Source of the DNA: Actinacidiphila epipremni
GTDB taxonomy: Bacteria; Actinomycetota; Actinomycetes; Streptomycetales; Streptomycetaceae
Assembly: GCF_012034175.1 (NCBI RefSeq)
Contig: NZ_JAATEJ010000002.1
Coordinates: 1-64,000, forward strand
Direction of reading: 5' to 3'
Length of the DNA: 64,000 bases
Under the pieces are notes generated by a model, which saw nothing but the letters and a program-made list of their open reading frames with translations, ran no database searches and was not told where the DNA came from. The position numbers were made by a program, and so were the translations under genes. The stretch's first letter is position 1; each line of letters begins with the position of its first letter. Of this stretch, positions 36,181 through 45,904 are shown piece after piece.

Positions 36181-36306
36181 GGGGCGCGGGGAACTGCGCG
36201 ACAAGCCAGCAACCAGCCCGCACGTCGCCACCGACCCGAAGGGGCTCTTCGGTCCGATCCGGACCACCGGCCGGTGACCGGTTGCGCGCGCAGTTCCCCG
36301 CGCCCC
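36181..36306. repeat. Long hairpin element, copy 3 (perfect 20-bp arms)
   Basis: 126 bp with GGGGCGCGGGGAACTGCGCG at the left and its exact complement at the right. Its left arm starts 197 bases after copy 2's, and copy 4's 198 bases later, so the spacer is repeated too. Confidence 0.88.
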
Positions 36307-36378
36307 TGGTGGTTGACGTCCGACGTCCAGGCGCCCAGCCGGCGGGGGCTTGCGGCTGCGCCGCAGGGTGCTTTTTCA

Positions 36379-36506
36379 GGGGCGCGGGGAACTGCGCGAC
36401 AAGCCAGCAACCGGCCCGCACATCGCCACCCACCCAAAGGGGCTCTTAGATCCGAACCGGACCACCGGCCGGTGGCCGGCTGAAAGGGCAACCCCGCGCG
36501 CCCCTG
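36379..36506. repeat. Long hairpin element, copy 4 (right arm decayed)
   Basis: The left arm is identical to copy 3; the right arm has drifted (AACCCCGCGCGCCCCTGG). The stretch 35531-36555 contains no supported gene: all open frames there are repeat translations. Confidence 0.8.
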
Positions 36507-36555
36507 GGGCACCCGGCGGCGCAAGGCGCAGCCAGGGGTCGGGAGCCCCGGAGGG

Positions 36556-38574
36556 TTATGCGGAGAGCTCTTGGGTGACGGCCGCCGTCAGGCGGGCGGC
36601 GCGTTCGGTGACTTCGGCCGGGCCGCAGGCCATCGCTCGGGAGCACCAGGACTGCGCTTCGGCCAGCTGGCCGCGGCGGGCGGAGAGGAGGGCGAGGCGG
36701 AGGGCCGCGCGGCCGTGGCCCGCGTCGGCGGCGCGGGTCCACCACAGCGCGGCCTCGGGCTCGCTGCCCTCGCGGGCCAGCAGCAGGCCGAGGTTGAAGG
36801 CCCCGTTGCGGGAGCCGGCCTCCGCCGCCAGGCGGTACCAGTGCGCGGCGAGCTGGACGTCACCGCGCTGCGCCGCGGTCATGCCGAGCCGCACCTGCGC
36901 CCGGCTGTGCCCCTGGCGCGCCGCCCGCTCGTACCATTCCGCGGCCTCGTCACCGAACGCCTCCGAACCTTCCGCACCCTCCCGCTCCCGCGCCCGCCCG
37001 TCGAGCAGCGCGCCGAGCCGGAACGCGGCCTCGGGGCTGCCGCCGCCCGCGGCGCACCGCAGGTGCCGCTCGGCCCCGTGGTGGTCGCCGTCGCGCTGGA
37101 GCGCGATGGCCACCTGGAGCGCGGCCTCCGCGTGCCCCGCGGCGGCGGCCCGCTCGTACCAGGCGCGTGCCGCCTTCTGCTCGTCGCGCCCGGCGTGCAG
37201 GATGCCGAGGTTGAAGGCCGCGTCGATGCTGCCGGCCTCCGCGGCCTTGGAGAACCAGGGCTCGGCCCCGTCCGCGTCACCGTGCTGGAGCAGCAGCACG
37301 GCGAGCGCGTTGGCGGCCTCGCGGTGGCCGGCGTACGCGGCCTTGCGGTACCACTGCTCGGCCTGCGCGGCACGCCCCTGGCCCGCGCACAGCAGGCCGA
37401 GGTTGTACGCCCCGTTGACGTCGCCGGCCTCCAGCGCCGCGCGGTACCACCGCTCGGCGGTCTGCGGCTCGCCCTCCTGCGCGTGCAGCGCGCCCAGCGC
37501 GTTCGCCGCGTTGCCGTCGCCGGCCTGGGCGGCGCGCCGCCACCACGTGGCGGCCTGGTCGACGTCGCCGGAGTCGCGCAGCAGGAAGCCCAGCGCGCAC
37601 GCGGCCTTGGCCTCGCCGTCGCGCGCGGCGGTGAGGTACCAGTGCGCGGCCTCCTTCGTCTCGCCGCGCTCCTCCAGCAGATTGCCGAGCCGCAGCGCGG
37701 CCCTGCGGTGGCGGCGCGCAGCCGCCTGCCGGAACCACTGCTCGGCCTCGTGGGTGTCGCCGCGGGCGGCGCAGATACGGGCGAGCCGGTACGACGCCTC
37801 GCGGTGGCCGTGCTCGGCGGCGGCGTGGAACCACCGCTCGGCGGCGGAGTCCCGCCGGTGGTCGAGCAGGTCGGCCAGCGCGTACGCGCCCAGCGCGTGA
37901 CCGGACTCGGCGGCCTGGCGCAGCCAGTATTCGGCGCCGGGCTCGTCCCCGCGCTCGCGGAAGTGCCGGCCGAGCGCGTGCGCGGCGGACGCGGAGCCGG
38001 CCACCGCGGCGATACGCCACCAGCCGGCCGCCTCGTCGGCGTAACCGCGCTGGTGCAGCAGCAGGCCCAGGTTGTTGGCGGCGGCGCGGTCGCCGTGCTG
38101 CACGGCGGCGCGCAGGTACGGCTCGGCGCCGTCGAGGTCGCCGCGGCGCAGCATCGCGGTGCCGAGCGCACTCATGGCGCCGGGGTCGCCGTGCTCGGCG
38201 GCCCGCCGGGTGCGGGCCTCGATCTCGGCCTCCTCGCGCAGCGCGAGGGCGTCCTCGTCGGGCAGTTCGAAGGGCACGGCGGGCACGACGGGCACACCCT
38301 CCGCGGTGTCCGCGGCCTCGCCGGCCTCGGTGGTGGGGCCCGCCGCGAGGGCGGGCAGGGGCGCGTCCCCGACGCGGGGCGCGGGCAGCAGCGCGGCGAG
38401 CCCGGCGGCCGGGGCGGTGGAGAGCGCGGGGGCCGGCGGGGCGAGCACGCCGAGGGCATCGCGCGGCTCACCCGGGTCCGCGGCGACCGGCGCCGAGGGC
38501 AGCGCCGAGTCACCCGTCGGACCATGGCGACCACGGTTCTGACGAGTGTTCAGCAGTTTTGCACCATCCCCCAT
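36556..38574 (-). CDS. Sel1-like/TPR repeat protein
   Basis: 672-aa cytosolic protein. After a Pro/Ala-rich N-terminal ~125 residues, it consists of about fourteen 33-37-residue Sel1-like repeats of the form AEQWYRKAAYAGHREAANALAVLL. These alpha-solenoids mediate protein contacts; no enzymatic part is visible. The ATG at 38574 (MGDGAKLLNTRQ) fits Streptomyces homologues better than the ATG three codons upstream. It lies between the two initiator tRNAs on the same strand. Confidence 0.83.
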   Translation of the reverse strand: MGDGAKLLNTRQNRGRHGPTGDSALPSAPVAADPGEPRDALGVLAPPAPALSTAPAAGLAALLPAPRVGDAPLPALAAGPTTEAGEAADTAEGVPVVPAVPFELPDEDALALREEAEIEARTRRAAEHGDPGAMSALGTAMLRRGDLDGAEPYLRAAVQHGDRAAANNLGLLLHQRGYADEAAGWWRIAAVAGSASAAHALGRHFRERGDEPGAEYWLRQAAESGHALGAYALADLLDHRRDSAAERWFHAAAEHGHREASYRLARICAARGDTHEAEQWFRQAAARRHRRAALRLGNLLEERGETKEAAHWYLTAARDGEAKAACALGFLLRDSGDVDQAATWWRRAAQAGDGNAANALGALHAQEGEPQTAERWYRAALEAGDVNGAYNLGLLCAGQGRAAQAEQWYRKAAYAGHREAANALAVLLLQHGDADGAEPWFSKAAEAGSIDAAFNLGILHAGRDEQKAARAWYERAAAAGHAEAALQVAIALQRDGDHHGAERHLRCAAGGGSPEAAFRLGALLDGRAREREGAEGSEAFGDEAAEWYERAARQGHSRAQVRLGMTAAQRGDVQLAAHWYRLAAEAGSRNGAFNLGLLLAREGSEPEAALWWTRAADAGHGRAALRLALLSARRGQLAEAQSWCSRAMACGPAEVTERAARLTAAVTQELSA

Positions 38575-38709
38575 AAGCCCCATCGTCGCACCACCCGCCA
38601 GCGGCGTACACCCGGTATACCGCAACCCACTTGGTCTCTACAGCGTTTTGTCGACTTCCCGACATGACGGCATGCCAAACACGTCTACCCAGGATTCACC
38701 CTTACAAGC

Positions 38710-38745
38710 GAAGAGGCCCGAAGTCACTTGACTTCGGGCCTCTTC
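38710..38745 (-). terminator. Terminator of second initiator tRNA
   Basis: A 15-bp perfect stem, GAAGAGGCCCGAAGT and complement, with a CACTTG loop, immediately after the tRNA gene. Confidence 0.8.
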
Positions 38746-38751
38746 ATGCCG

Positions 38752-38825
38752 TAGCGGGGACAGGATTTGAACCTGCGACCTCTGGGTTATGAGCCCAGCG
38801 AGCTACCGAGCTGCTCCACCCCGCG
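38752..38825 (-). tRNA. Initiator tRNA-fMet (CAT), copy 2
   Basis: Identical over all 74 nt to the gene at 35457-35530, with the same short CACAACGACG 5' flank but a different terminator. It lacks an encoded CCA and has the 1-72 mismatch. Confidence 0.95.
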
Positions 38826-38866
38826 TCGTTGTGTGCTCACAGTACCACGTTGTGAAGCTCACCCGT

Positions 38867-41833
38867 TCAGCCCTTTTTCATGGCAGTTGGCGAAGCCTTC
38901 GGCATATTGCCGGTTATTGCCGCCCCATCGGCCCCGTCCGCCGTCCTGTCCGACGCCTTCGCCGCCGCCTCGGCCTCTTGCAGCGCCGTGGCCAGCCGCC
39001 GCTGGGCGGCGCCATATGCCACCCGGTCGCCCTTCTTCATCGCCGCGTCACTGTCGTCCATCGCCTTCTGCGCGTCCGCGAGCGCCTGCTCCAGCGAGCT
39101 GCCGGAGCCGGGCGGCGCGGCGGTCCCCGAAGCGCCGCTCTTCGGCGCGGCGGCGCCGCCGGCCCGGCCGAGCAGGTCGTCCAGGGCCCGGGAGAGCGTC
39201 GGCGCGTGGCTGGTCCTGCCGTTGTAGAGCGCGGTCACGCTGCCCAGCAGCGGGTAGTCGTCGCCGGCACCGCGGACGTAGACCGGCTCCACATAGAGCA
39301 GCCCGCCGTCCAGCGGGACGGTCAGCAGATTGCCGTAGACGACGGCGGAGTCCGTTCCCGAGCCCTTCATCCGGGCGATTTCCGGGTCGGACCGGCTCGC
39401 GGAGTCGATCTTCGACTGCACGGACTTCAACCCGTCCACCGAGGGGCTGGCGGGCATCCGCAGCAGCCTTATGGTGCCGTAGTCGGGGCTGGTGGCGTCC
39501 GCGTCGACGGCCATGTACGCGCTCATGTCCTCCCGGTCGTCCGACGTGAAGGTCGTGGTCAGGGAGAAGGTCTTCGCGGGCTGGTCCGGCATCCGCAGGC
39601 TCATGTAGTAGGGCGGCACCGCCTTGCCGCCCTTGGTGGCCGGGTCGTCCGGCACCTTCCACACCTGGTCGCCGTCGCCGAAGTCGGCCGCCTTGGTGAC
39701 GTGGTAGGAGGTGAGGATCTGGCGCTGCACCTTGAACAGGTCCTGCGGATACCGCAGATGGTCCAGCAGCCCGGCGGGGATGTCCGCCTTGGGCCGCACG
39801 GTGTGCGGGAAGGCCTTCATCCACGTCTTGAGCACCGGGTCGCCGGTGTCCCACTGGTAGAGCGTGACCGTGCCGTCGTAGGCGTCGACCGTCGCCTTGA
39901 CGGAGTTGCGGATGTAGTTGACCTGGTTCTGGTCGGTGAGGACCGCGCGCCGGCCGTCGGTGAGCGAGTCCGCGGTGGTGCTGCCGAGCGCGGTGCGGGA
40001 GGCGTACGGGTAGCTGTCGCTGGTCGTGTAGCCGTCCACGACCCACAGCACCTTCTTGCCGACGACCACCGGGTACGGGTCGCCGTCGATCGTCAGCCAG
40101 GGCGCGACCGCCGCGACCCGCTCCTTGGGCGTGCGGTTGTAGAGGATCTTCGCGTCCTTGCCCACGGCGCCTGAGGTGAGGATCCGCGGCTCGCCGAAGC
40201 TGATCGCGTACGCGGCCCGGGTGAGCGGGCTGCGCAGGCTGACGCCGCCCTTGCCGTCGTAGGTGGTGCCGTCCTTGTCGGCGTAGTCCGCCTCGGGGGT
40301 CTTCCCGCCGACGATGGAATACTGCCCGGTCTCCTCGCCGAAGTAGATCCGCTGCTGGTAGCCGGCCGGCAGGCCCTGGCCGTCGAAGACGGGGGCGCCC
40401 GTGGCGTCGACGGCGGAACCCTGGGCGGCGACGACGCCGTAGCCGTGGGTGTACTTCAGGTGGTCGTCGACCCAGTTGCTCTTCGGTATCCCGTTGACGT
40501 TCAGCTCCCGGACGCCCACGACGGTGTCCTGGTCCGTGCCGGCCCCGGCGTAGTGGTCCACGTCCAGCGTCGAGGGGAACTGGTAGGAGCCGCTGCCCTG
40601 GAGCTGCTGGAAGGCCGGCGAGACGACGTTGGGGTCCAGCACGCCCATGCCCACCGAGCTCGCCGCGTCCGCCCGCAGCGCCGGGCCGGCGCCGGCCTGG
40701 GGGCCCGCCTGGACGCCCTTGGCGGCTGCTGCGGGGGGCGCGGCGGGCTTGCCGGGGTATCCGGTCACCTTGGCGCCCGTCAGGCCGTAGGCGGCCCGTG
40801 TGGCGTCGATGTTCTTCTGGACGTAGGGCGCTTCCTTGGCGGCCTCGTTCGGCTGGACCTGGAATTTCTGCACGATCGCGGGGTACAGGCCGCCGATGAG
40901 GATCGCCGAGAGGACCATCAGGCCGAAGCCGATGGCCGGCAGCGACCAGTCGCGCCGCCACAGGGTGGCGAAGAACAGCAGCGCGCAGATGACCGCGATG
41001 AAGAACAGGATCGTCTTGGCGGGCAGGTAGGCGTTGGCGTCGACGTAGCGCAGGCCCGTCCAGTTGTCGGCGGTGCGGTAGCCGCTGGAGCGCACCGCGA
41101 GCTTGTAGCGGTCCAGCCAGTAGGCGACGGCCTTGAGCGAGACGAACAGGCCGAGCAGCACCGCCAGGTGCCCGGTCGCCGCGGACGTCACGCGCGCGCC
41201 GGGCGAGGTCAGCCGCAGCCCGCCGTACAGGTAGTGCACGGCCACCGAGCCGAGCAGCGACAGGACCACCACGGCGAAGCCGTAGCCGACCAGGAAGCGG
41301 TAGCAGGGCAGCTGGAAGGTGTAGAAGGACACGTCCTTGTGGAACTGCGGGTCCTTGGTGTGGAAGGGCGTGGAGTGCAGCATCAGCAGCCACTGCCGCC
41401 ACTGGCCGGCCGCCGCGCCGCCGCCGATCAGGCCGAGCGCCCCGCTGACGCCGAGCAGCACCCACGGCTTGTAGGGCGCCAGGCCCATCCGGTAGCGGTC
41501 CAGGTTCTGCTGCTCGCTGGACATCGCGCTCAGCGGCGGGCGCAGCCGGTGGGCGAGGTACATGTTGCCGCCGACGCTGAGCGCCATCAGCAGCCCGAAG
41601 CCGGCGAACAGGTCGGCCTTGGTCCACGTCAGGGTGGAGAAGACCGACGGATAGCGCACGGAGCGGTACCAGAGCAGGTCGGTCCAGAAGCCGGCGAAGG
41701 TCACGAATCCGGCCATGAGCACGACGAGGACACCGAGCACGACGATGAGCGCGACGGCCGCGCGGGAGGGGCGGTGGGCTCTCCTGTTGTGTCCTGCCGC
41801 CCCTTCACCGCGGTCAGGCATCTGGAATACCAA
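38867..41833 (-). CDS. UPF0182 large membrane protein
   Basis: 988-aa protein of the UPF0182/COG1615 family. Seven hydrophobic segments occupy residues ~25-340 (for example [30 protein letters not shown]), followed by a large, probably extracytoplasmic domain and an Ala/Lys/Asp-rich tail. The function is unknown in all bacteria. The TTG at 41833 (MVFQMPDRG) has GAGGTG eight bases upstream and matches the family N-terminus. An ATG at 41821 is possible as a leaderless start, because TTGACA (41855-41850) and TGGTAT (41831-41826) place transcription at about that base. Confidence 0.88.
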   Translation of the reverse strand: MVFQMPDRGEGAAGHNRRAHRPSRAAVALIVVLGVLVVLMAGFVTFAGFWTDLLWYRSVRYPSVFSTLTWTKADLFAGFGLLMALSVGGNMYLAHRLRPPLSAMSSEQQNLDRYRMGLAPYKPWVLLGVSGALGLIGGGAAAGQWRQWLLMLHSTPFHTKDPQFHKDVSFYTFQLPCYRFLVGYGFAVVVLSLLGSVAVHYLYGGLRLTSPGARVTSAATGHLAVLLGLFVSLKAVAYWLDRYKLAVRSSGYRTADNWTGLRYVDANAYLPAKTILFFIAVICALLFFATLWRRDWSLPAIGFGLMVLSAILIGGLYPAIVQKFQVQPNEAAKEAPYVQKNIDATRAAYGLTGAKVTGYPGKPAAPPAAAAKGVQAGPQAGAGPALRADAASSVGMGVLDPNVVSPAFQQLQGSGSYQFPSTLDVDHYAGAGTDQDTVVGVRELNVNGIPKSNWVDDHLKYTHGYGVVAAQGSAVDATGAPVFDGQGLPAGYQQRIYFGEETGQYSIVGGKTPEADYADKDGTTYDGKGGVSLRSPLTRAAYAISFGEPRILTSGAVGKDAKILYNRTPKERVAAVAPWLTIDGDPYPVVVGKKVLWVVDGYTTSDSYPYASRTALGSTTADSLTDGRRAVLTDQNQVNYIRNSVKATVDAYDGTVTLYQWDTGDPVLKTWMKAFPHTVRPKADIPAGLLDHLRYPQDLFKVQRQILTSYHVTKAADFGDGDQVWKVPDDPATKGGKAVPPYYMSLRMPDQPAKTFSLTTTFTSDDREDMSAYMAVDADATSPDYGTIRLLRMPASPSVDGLKSVQSKIDSASRSDPEIARMKGSGTDSAVVYGNLLTVPLDGGLLYVEPVYVRGAGDDYPLLGSVTALYNGRTSHAPTLSRALDDLLGRAGGAAAPKSGASGTAAPPGSGSSLEQALADAQKAMDDSDAAMKKGDRVAYGAAQRRLATALQEAEAAAKASDRTADGADGAAITGNMPKASPTAMKKG

Positions 41834-41974
41834 GAGTGCGCACCTCGAATGTCAACTCATGTCGGCTTTTGCCCGGCGTCCCGGGCCGGGATCCCCGTCG
41901 GGCTCCCACAGATGCAACTTCACCGCGCTTTGGCCGGTTCCCGATTCCGGCAGCGGAAGGGGGAGGATACCCAC

Positions 41975-42532
41975 ATGTCCACCAATACGACCGATGGAGC
42001 GCCGCTCGCGGCGAACCCGCTGACCCGCGCCGTCCTGGAGATCGACGAGTACGCCGCCGGCCTCGGCTGGGACCGGCCCGCGCGGCTGTTCGCGCTCGTC
42101 GACACCGCGCACCTCAAGGCCCAGGAGCCGGCCCTGGCCGTGCAGCTGGGGCTGTCCGACGACGGGGCCGCCGCCGCGCTCACCCCGATCGAGCAGGAGG
42201 AGCTGCCGGCCGGCACGCCGCTCGACGAGTTCCTGGCCACCATCGCGTGGCCCGAGGTCATCGCGGGCTGCGCGCTGACCGTGGAGCGGCTGATGCTGCC
42301 GCCGTCCGCCGAGACGGCGATCCCCGACGACCTGGACGACGCGGCCCTCGCCGAGTGGGTCGCGGCGCACCCGCAGCGCGAGGAGGTGCGGATGACGGTG
42401 GCGGTGCTGCGTGACGGCGCCCGCGAGGCGGCGGTGCGGCTGCGGTCGAAGGACACCGCGACGCAGGTGCTGACCGGTGCCGGGCTCGTCCCGGGCCTGG
42501 CGGACGCGCTGTCGGCGACGTTCGAGGCGTAG
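41975..42532 (+). CDS. PPA1309-family protein
   Basis: 185-aa acidic soluble protein typical of an actinobacterial family of unknown role found beside UPF0182 and PDZ-protease genes (NPLTRAVLEIDEYAAGLGWDRPARLFALVDT). The ATG at 41975 has GGGGGAGGATACCCAC upstream. There are no catalytic motifs. Confidence 0.8.
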   Translation: MSTNTTDGAPLAANPLTRAVLEIDEYAAGLGWDRPARLFALVDTAHLKAQEPALAVQLGLSDDGAAAALTPIEQEELPAGTPLDEFLATIAWPEVIAGCALTVERLMLPPSAETAIPDDLDDAALAEWVAAHPQREEVRMTVAVLRDGAREAAVRLRSKDTATQVLTGAGLVPGLADALSATFEA

Positions 42533-42598
42533 CCGCCCGGCAGCCCGGCTCTTGGCGCAGGCCCGGCTCTTGGCGCAGGCCCGGCCCTTGGCGCGGGC

Positions 42599-43684
42599 TC
42601 AGCCCTTGGTGCAGCTGGGCAGCGCCTTGGTGTCGCCGGCCTTGATCTCCTTCAGCGCCGCGACCGCGTCGTCCAGCGTCGTGACCTTGACCAGGGTGAG
42701 GCCGCCGGGGATGTCCTTGGCGGCCTCGCCGCAGTTGTCGGCGGGGGTGAGGAAATACTGCGCGCCCTTGTTGCGGGCGCCGATGGTCTTCAGGCTGATG
42801 CCGCCGATCGGCCCGACCTTGCCGTCGTCGTCGATGGTGCCCGTTCCGGCCACGAACTTGCCGCCGGTCATGTCGCCGGGGGTGAGCTTGTCGACTATCC
42901 CCAGCGCGAACATCATGCCGGCGCTCGGGCCGCCGACGTCGGCGAGCTTGATGTCGATGTCGAACGGGAACAGGTGCTCCACCCCGGCCTGGATGCCCAC
43001 CACGGCCCGGGCGGGCCCGTCGTCGGCGGACTTGCGGGTGGTGATCGTCACCTGCCGGCCCGGTACATCGTCGACGGCCTTGCCCTTTGCCTCGGCGGCG
43101 CTCACGACGGTGAACGTCACCGGCTGGCCCGGCTTGTGCTTGGTGACCAGCGAGGCGACGTCGTCCGGCTGCTTGATCGCGGTGCCGTCCACCGCCTTGA
43201 TCACGTCGCCGGCGTGCAGCACGCCCTGCGAGGCGCCGCCGCTGACCACCGCGGCCACGATCACCCGCGACTTCACGGGGATGTTCAGCTCCTTGAGCGC
43301 GGCGACCTTGGCGCTGTCCTGCGACTGCGTGAATTCCTCGGCATTTTGCTGGTCGGCCTGCTCGGCGGTCTGCCCCTTGGGGTAGATGGTGTCGTGCTCG
43401 ACGACCTTGTCGTCGTGCCGCAGCCAGCCGAAGACCGACTCGACCAGGTTCATGTGGTAGTCCGCGCCGGTGACCCGCACGGTGGTCATGTTCAGATGGC
43501 CGTCCGCGGGATACGTCTTGTGCCCGGTGATCTGGATCACGGTGTCGTTGCCGTACGTCCCCAGCGTGTTCACCGTGGGACCGGGCGACATCTCCGAATA
43601 CGGCGTCGGAACGAGCAGCGCGACGCTCAGCAGCGCTATCAGCGTCAGGGTCGAGGCGAGCAGCGTCGCGGTACGGCTGGGCAT
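42599..43684 (-). CDS. PDZ-domain S16 (Lon-like) serine protease
   Basis: 361-aa membrane-anchored protease. A single N-terminal helix (TLLASTLTLIALLSVALLV) leads to a PDZ domain (about 130-215, VVSGGASQGVLHAGDVIKAVDG) and a Lon-type proteolytic domain with catalytic Ser in GGPSAGMMFAL and Lys in GGISLKTIGA. The active part faces outside. It probably processes envelope proteins; the substrates are unknown. The ATG at 43684 is the natural start before the signal anchor. Confidence 0.9.
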   Translation of the reverse strand: MPSRTATLLASTLTLIALLSVALLVPTPYSEMSPGPTVNTLGTYGNDTVIQITGHKTYPADGHLNMTTVRVTGADYHMNLVESVFGWLRHDDKVVEHDTIYPKGQTAEQADQQNAEEFTQSQDSAKVAALKELNIPVKSRVIVAAVVSGGASQGVLHAGDVIKAVDGTAIKQPDDVASLVTKHKPGQPVTFTVVSAAEAKGKAVDDVPGRQVTITTRKSADDGPARAVVGIQAGVEHLFPFDIDIKLADVGGPSAGMMFALGIVDKLTPGDMTGGKFVAGTGTIDDDGKVGPIGGISLKTIGARNKGAQYFLTPADNCGEAAKDIPGGLTLVKVTTLDDAVAALKEIKAGDTKALPSCTKG

Positions 43685-43779
43685 GGAACGACAGTACGTG
43701 ACCGGCCGGCGATGCGGCGTCCCGGGTGAGCCCGGACGAGCAGCGCCCCAGGCGCGCTCCCACAGCCCCCGCACAGCCC

Positions 43780-43989
43780 TCACACGGGCTCGGCGTCGGT
43801 CTCGTCCGTTTCGCCCTTCGTGATCGTCAGCGGCGGGTGCTCGGCGGGCTGCATGGCGGTCCTGAACCGCTCGTAGCCGGCCAGCGACGCCCCGTCCGCG
43901 TTGGTACGCGCGCGGGCCGCCCAGCGCGCCCACAGCACCGCGACGAGCACACCGAGAAGGGGGATGAGCAACCAGACAAGTGCCGCCAC
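43780..43989 (-). CDS. Small single-helix membrane protein
   Basis: 69-aa protein: one transmembrane helix (AALVWLLIPLLGVLVAVLWARW) at the N-terminus and a polar cytosolic tail ending ETDETDAEPV. The GTG at 43989 has GGGAG six bases upstream; a GTG six codons earlier (44007) is the alternative. It lies 95 bases upstream of the PDZ protease gene on the same strand and may be co-transcribed with it. Confidence 0.65.
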   Translation of the reverse strand: MAALVWLLIPLLGVLVAVLWARWAARARTNADGASLAGYERFRTAMQPAEHPPLTITKGETDETDAEPV

Positions 43990-44164
43990 GGCGAACTCCC
44001 GACCCACACACCAGCAAAACGGACCTATGAGCAGATTAACGACTCAATGGCCCAACGCTCCGCCGGGGCGCGGGGTTACGCAACCGGAATTCCCCCTGGC
44101 AGCGCACCGCGGCGCGCACCGCGCACTCCGCCCGTCCGCGCGCCGGTACGGCCGCCTGCGTCCG

Positions 44165-44617
44165 TCAGACGCCGACCCACTCCTCGCTGCCGTCGGCGAA
44201 GCTCTGGTGCTTCCAGATGGGCACCTGGCTCTTGAGGTCGTCGATCAGCCGCCGGCTCGCCTCGAACGCCTCACCGCGGTGCGGGCACGACACCGCCACG
44301 ACCACCGCCACATCGCCCACCCGCAGTTCGCCCACCCGGTGGACGGCCGCGAGCGCGGTGACCGGGAAGTCCGCCGCGACCTTCTCCGCGACCTGCCGCA
44401 GCGCCTCCCCCGCCGAGGGGTGCGCGGTGTACGCCAGCCCCGTCACGGCCGGGCGGGAGCCGCCGTCGTGGTCGCGTACCGTCCCGACGAAGAGCGTCGT
44501 GCCGCCCGCCGCGTCGTCGCCGACCGCCGCGAGGACCTCCGCCACCGACAGCGGGGTGTCGCGGATGCCGAGCAGGCGGATCGGCCCGGTGAGGTCCATG
44601 GATGTCATGCCCACCAT
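44165..44617 (-). CDS. moaE: Molybdopterin synthase catalytic subunit MoaE
   Basis: 150-aa enzyme that inserts sulfur into precursor Z with MoaD as donor. Motifs are LFVGTVRDHDGG, VHRVGELRVGD and KSQVPIWKHQ with the two catalytic Lys residues. No moaD is adjacent. Starts at 44617, 44608 or 44599 are possible. It follows the SDR gene by 30 bases on the same strand. Confidence 0.92.
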   Translation of the reverse strand: MVGMTSMDLTGPIRLLGIRDTPLSVAEVLAAVGDDAAGGTTLFVGTVRDHDGGSRPAVTGLAYTAHPSAGEALRQVAEKVAADFPVTALAAVHRVGELRVGDVAVVVAVSCPHRGEAFEASRRLIDDLKSQVPIWKHQSFADGSEEWVGV

Positions 44618-44647
44618 GCTGCCTCATCCCCCGGCGATCACCGCCGG

Positions 44648-45751
44648 TCAGATGCCGCGCCGCTTGCGCGCCCGGCGGACCAGCGCCGCGGTGCCGACCA
44701 GCGCGACCGTGGCGCCCGCCGCGCCCAGCGTCGTGGCGTCCTTGCGGCCCAGCCGCCGCCCGGCCAGCGAATTGCGGCCCGCCACCTCGCGCAGCAGCTC
44801 GGCCAGCACCTCCTCGTTGGTCCAGCGCGGGCGCCACCCCGCCTCGTGCAGCCGGCTGCCGCTGACCACCCACGGGTGCATCGTGTACGCCAGGTCGCCG
44901 GCCGGCGACGGCGTCAGGCCCAGCCTGTGCAGCCGGGACGCGGCGCCGAAGGCGATCGCCGGCGGCAGCTCCATGCGCCGGATACCGCTCAGCTCCTCGA
45001 CCTCCTCCTGCTCCAGCCAGCCGTCGCAGCCCACCGCCATCTCGCCCTCGACCTGCTCCAGCACCGCGTATTCCAGAGCCGAGACCAGGTCCTCGACGTG
45101 GCAGAACTGCCAGCACGGCCGGCTGCCGGCCACCACCAGCAGCCGCGGCGACTCGAAATACCGGGTCAGCGCGGTGTCCGTGCCGCCGACCAGGACCGCG
45201 GGCCGCAGGATCGTCACGTGGAGCCCGGGGTGGGCGCGCGGCGCGCGGCGGCCCAGCCGCTCGATCTCCAGCAGGTCGTCGACGAAGCTGGCCTCGGAGG
45301 TGGCGCGCAGCGGAGCGTCCTCGGCAAGGGGCACGTCGTTGTCGGCCTGGGCGCCGTAGACCATCGCCGAGGTGCACAGCACCACCCGGCGCACCCCGGC
45401 CGCCGCCGCGGCGGTCAGCACGGTCTGCGTGCCGCGCACGTTGAAGGCCGAGCGCGCCTTGGGGTCGGACTCCAGGTCGAGGTCCAGCGCCAGGTGCACC
45501 ACGACGTCCGTGCCGCGCAGCTTGTCGGCGACGGCCGGGTCGCGGACGTCGAGCACCCGCCAGGTCGCCCCCGGCACGTCCCCGCGCCGCTCGTCGATCG
45601 CCACCACCTTTCTGACCTGGTCGGACTCGACCAGGCGGTGGGCCAGCGCGAGGCCGACGCCGGAGGCGGCACCGGTGATCGCGACCACCGGTCCCGCGGC
45701 GCTCCTGGCGGCGCTCCGCTCTGGGCGAACGTGTCCATCTGGGGAACTCAC
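44648..45751 (-). CDS. Membrane-tethered SDR/NAD-dependent epimerase
   Basis: 367-aa extended short-chain dehydrogenase. The Rossmann motif ITGAASGVGLALAHRL lies at ~24-39, followed by VLDVRD and CTSAMVYGAQ (active-site Tyr region; the YxxxK Lys is not obvious). The C-terminal 30 residues form a hydrophobic helix plus a basic RRARKRRGI tail, suggesting an inner-membrane anchor. Substrate unknown. The GTG at 45751 is divergent from the zinc protease gene. Confidence 0.82.
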   Translation of the reverse strand: MSSPDGHVRPERSAARSAAGPVVAITGAASGVGLALAHRLVESDQVRKVVAIDERRGDVPGATWRVLDVRDPAVADKLRGTDVVVHLALDLDLESDPKARSAFNVRGTQTVLTAAAAAGVRRVVLCTSAMVYGAQADNDVPLAEDAPLRATSEASFVDDLLEIERLGRRAPRAHPGLHVTILRPAVLVGGTDTALTRYFESPRLLVVAGSRPCWQFCHVEDLVSALEYAVLEQVEGEMAVGCDGWLEQEEVEELSGIRRMELPPAIAFGAASRLHRLGLTPSPAGDLAYTMHPWVVSGSRLHEAGWRPRWTNEEVLAELLREVAGRNSLAGRRLGRKDATTLGAAGATVALVGTAALVRRARKRRGI

Positions 45752-45904
45752 CGGGTGTCTCCCACGGTTGTCTCAGTTACGTACGCGGCCCGTACCTGCC
45801 ACGCACCCAGCCATCCTGCCGGACAGGTGTCTAGGCTTGGAGGTACAGCCCATCACACCCGGCCGACCACGACAGCCCACCACGACACAGATCCGAGGAA
45901 TCCC

